DNA of 6,781 nucleotides from Chloroflexota bacterium (GTDB lineage Bacteria > Chloroflexota > Limnocylindria > Limnocylindrales > CSP1-4), in NCBI GenBank assembly GCA_003158495.1, contig PMJT01000024.1, positions 22,218 to 28,998 of the forward strand, in the 5' to 3' direction. The notes under the pieces were generated by a model that saw only the letters and a program-made list of their open reading frames with translations, made no database searches and was not told where the DNA came from. Both the position numbers and the translations under genes were made by a program. Of this stretch, positions 5,629-6,781 are shown piece after piece (the stretch's first letter is position 1; every line of letters begins with the position of its first letter).

Positions 5629-6600
5629 TTGGACCCTCGCATTGAAGAAACTGAGGTCAACGCGGGACGGGAACCCTCGCCCGACTACGAAGTGGCATTG
5701 GTGTCGCTGAACCAGTGGCAGCTTGCATGGAGGCGTTTCCGGAGGCACAGGCTGGCCATGATCGGTGCCGGCCTATTCCTGGCGATGCTGGCTATTGCGG
5801 CCTTTGGTCCGATCCTCCTTCCGTACGATCCAACGTTCGTGCCGGCACCAGACTCCCTGTATTGCCCGGGCAGCACGACCGCTCTTGCATATAGCGGGTG
5901 CCCGCCGTTCACCCCGGGTCACATCCTCGGCACAACGGGCAGCCTCCGATTGGATCTGCTGACCCTTGTGGTTAACGGGGCGCGAGTCTCCCTTATGATC
6001 GGGCTCGGCGCATCCATCTTCTCCGCCGTCATCGGCACGATCGTCGGTGGTCTTGCCGGCTATTTCGGTGGTTTGCTGGACAATGTCCTGATGCGCATTG
6101 TCGACATCATGCTGAGCATTCCTATCCTCTTCGTGATCATTATCTGCGCTCAGATCTTTGGTAATGGCGACTGGAAAGTGATTCTGGTCGTATTTGCGAT
6201 CTTCGGATGGCAGGGCACAGCCCGGCTCGTACGTAGTCTCTTCCTCACGTTGCGGACGGAAGTCTTTGTCGACGCGGCGAGAGCCGTAGGCGTTGGAGAC
6301 ATAAGGATCATCTTTCGGCACATTCTTCCCAATGCTGTCAGCCCGATCATTGTTTCCACGACTCTGTCTGTAGCGGGCGTTATCATCGGTGAGGCGTTCG
6401 TCAGTTTCATCGGTTACGGAGTCAACCCAGCCATCACGCCTACGTGGGGCAACGAATTGACGGCGGCGCAGAACTTCATAGCGCAGGGCAACTGGTGGTG
6501 GCCTCTGTTCCCCGGCCTGGCGATCGTTCTGACTGTTCTCGGTATCAACTTCATGGGCGATGGCCTCCGCGATGCCCTCGACCCGAGGAGCCGCGAGTGA
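5629..6600 (+). CDS. dppC: Peptide/nickel-type ABC transporter permease, DppC type
   Basis: This 323-residue membrane protein is the second half of the channel. I choose the TTG at 5629, 10 bases after dppB, because AGGA precedes it at good spacing; a frame open from 5548 would overlap the dppB C-terminus. The N-terminal OppC_N-like region covers about 27-70 (NQWQLAWRRFRRHRLAMIG, first membrane segment 44-64, PYDP). The EAA loop is near 215-235 (DAARAVGVGDIRIIFRHILPN). Further membrane segments lie near 121-145, 150-175, 180-195, 236-258 and 290-310. After the first segment, a loop carries Cys79 and Cys91. The usual GTDxxGRD stretch before GARVSL reads GTTGSLRLD, with one extra residue and no GRD. 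The end (GDGLRDALDPR) is typical. The gene overlaps the ATPase gene by four bases, indicating translational coupling. Confidence 0.94.
   Translation: MDPRIEETEVNAGREPSPDYEVALVSLNQWQLAWRRFRRHRLAMIGAGLFLAMLAIAAFGPILLPYDPTFVPAPDSLYCPGSTTALAYSGCPPFTPGHILGTTGSLRLDLLTLVVNGARVSLMIGLGASIFSAVIGTIVGGLAGYFGGLLDNVLMRIVDIMLSIPILFVIIICAQIFGNGDWKVILVVFAIFGWQGTARLVRSLFLTLRTEVFVDAARAVGVGDIRIIFRHILPNAVSPIIVSTTLSVAGVIIGEAFVSFIGYGVNPAITPTWGNELTAAQNFIAQGNWWWPLFPGLAIVLTVLGINFMGDGLRDALDPRSRE
6585..6590 (+). promoter_or_regulatory. Ribosome-binding site of the ATPase gene
   Basis: GAGGAG inside the end of dppC lies six bases before a GTG at 6597, whose GTGA overlap with the dppC stop is a usual coupled junction. 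It supports GTG as the start of the next gene. Confidence 0.7.
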
Positions 6601-6781
6601 CTACCCAACCCAGCTCTGAGGACACGCTGGCCGGCGACGCGAACGCCCCGCTCCTGGACGTCCGCGACCTGCGCACCTATTTCCACGTCATGGACGGGAC
6701 CGTCAAGGCCGTCGACGGCGTCGATTTTTCGATCCCGCGCGGCGGCACCGTGGGCCTGGTCGGCGAGTCCGGCTGCGGCAA
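6597..6781 (+). CDS. dppD: Peptide/nickel-type ABC transporter ATP-binding protein, DppD type (N-terminal part)
   Basis: The first 61 residues of the cytoplasmic ATPase that powers the channel are visible before the window ends. A short, probably disordered leader (1-18) precedes LLDVRDLRTYF, where Tyr28 or Phe29 would stack on the adenine of ATP. Then come VKAVDGVDFSIPRG and the Walker A motif, GESGCG plus the first two bases of its lysine codon. HVMDGTVKAVDGV is typical of DppD/OppD proteins, which usually pair with a DppF-type ATPase. The GTG start overlaps dppC by four bases. The signature motif, Walker B and the C-terminal oligopeptide region lie outside the window, so completeness cannot be judged. 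Codons are about 90% G/C-ending, higher than in dppB and dppC. Confidence 0.93.
   Translation, partial: MTTQPSSEDTLAGDANAPLLDVRDLRTYFHVMDGTVKAVDGVDFSIPRGGTVGLVGESGCG

Overview
The window holds the 5' part of a peptide/nickel-type (Dpp/Opp) ABC importer locus. All genes are on the + strand, and a fragment of an unrelated metabolic gene lies upstream. The DNA is GC-rich. Both receptors are lipoproteins, with an Ala/Thr/Pro- or Ser/Ala/Pro-rich linker after the lipid-bearing cysteine. That linker style and the GC-rich codons resemble Chloroflexota (for example Limnocylindria-like lineages). This placement is an inference from style; no marker gene in the window fixes the taxon.

Layout: (1) 2-202 is the C-terminal end of glycine dehydrogenase (decarboxylating) subunit 2 (gcvPB). 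(2) 203-503 is a non-coding region with three GCCAATA boxes, a good sigma70-like promoter with a dyad across its -10, and a leader hairpin. (3) 504-2309 is the first substrate-binding lipoprotein. (4) 2310-2601 is a second non-coding region with a weak promoter candidate and a strong Shine-Dalgarno at its end. (5) 2602-4419 is a second, clearly paralogous substrate-binding lipoprotein. (6) 4420-4520 is a structured spacer with an imperfect inverted repeat and a perfect 12-bp hairpin. (7) 4521-5618 is the DppB-type permease. (8) 5629-6600 is the DppC-type permease, starting at TTG. (9) From 6597 to the window edge is the start of the DppD-type ATPase, cut inside its Walker A motif.

The expected working is standard. 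Either lipoprotein captures a substrate outside the membrane and delivers it to the DppB/DppC channel, and ATP hydrolysis by DppD (and probably a DppF partner beyond the window) drives uptake. Two paralogous receptors in front of one permease pair suggest broadened or switchable substrate range. The hairpin between the second receptor gene and dppB would allow receptors to be made in excess over the membrane parts.

I find no mobile element, CRISPR array, RNA gene or clearly new system. The points worth a second look are regulatory (repeat boxes, promoter dyad, hairpin loop complementary to the dppB start region) and structural (paired cysteines in every extracytoplasmic part, a glycine-rich insertion in DppB, and a codon-use contrast along the operon).
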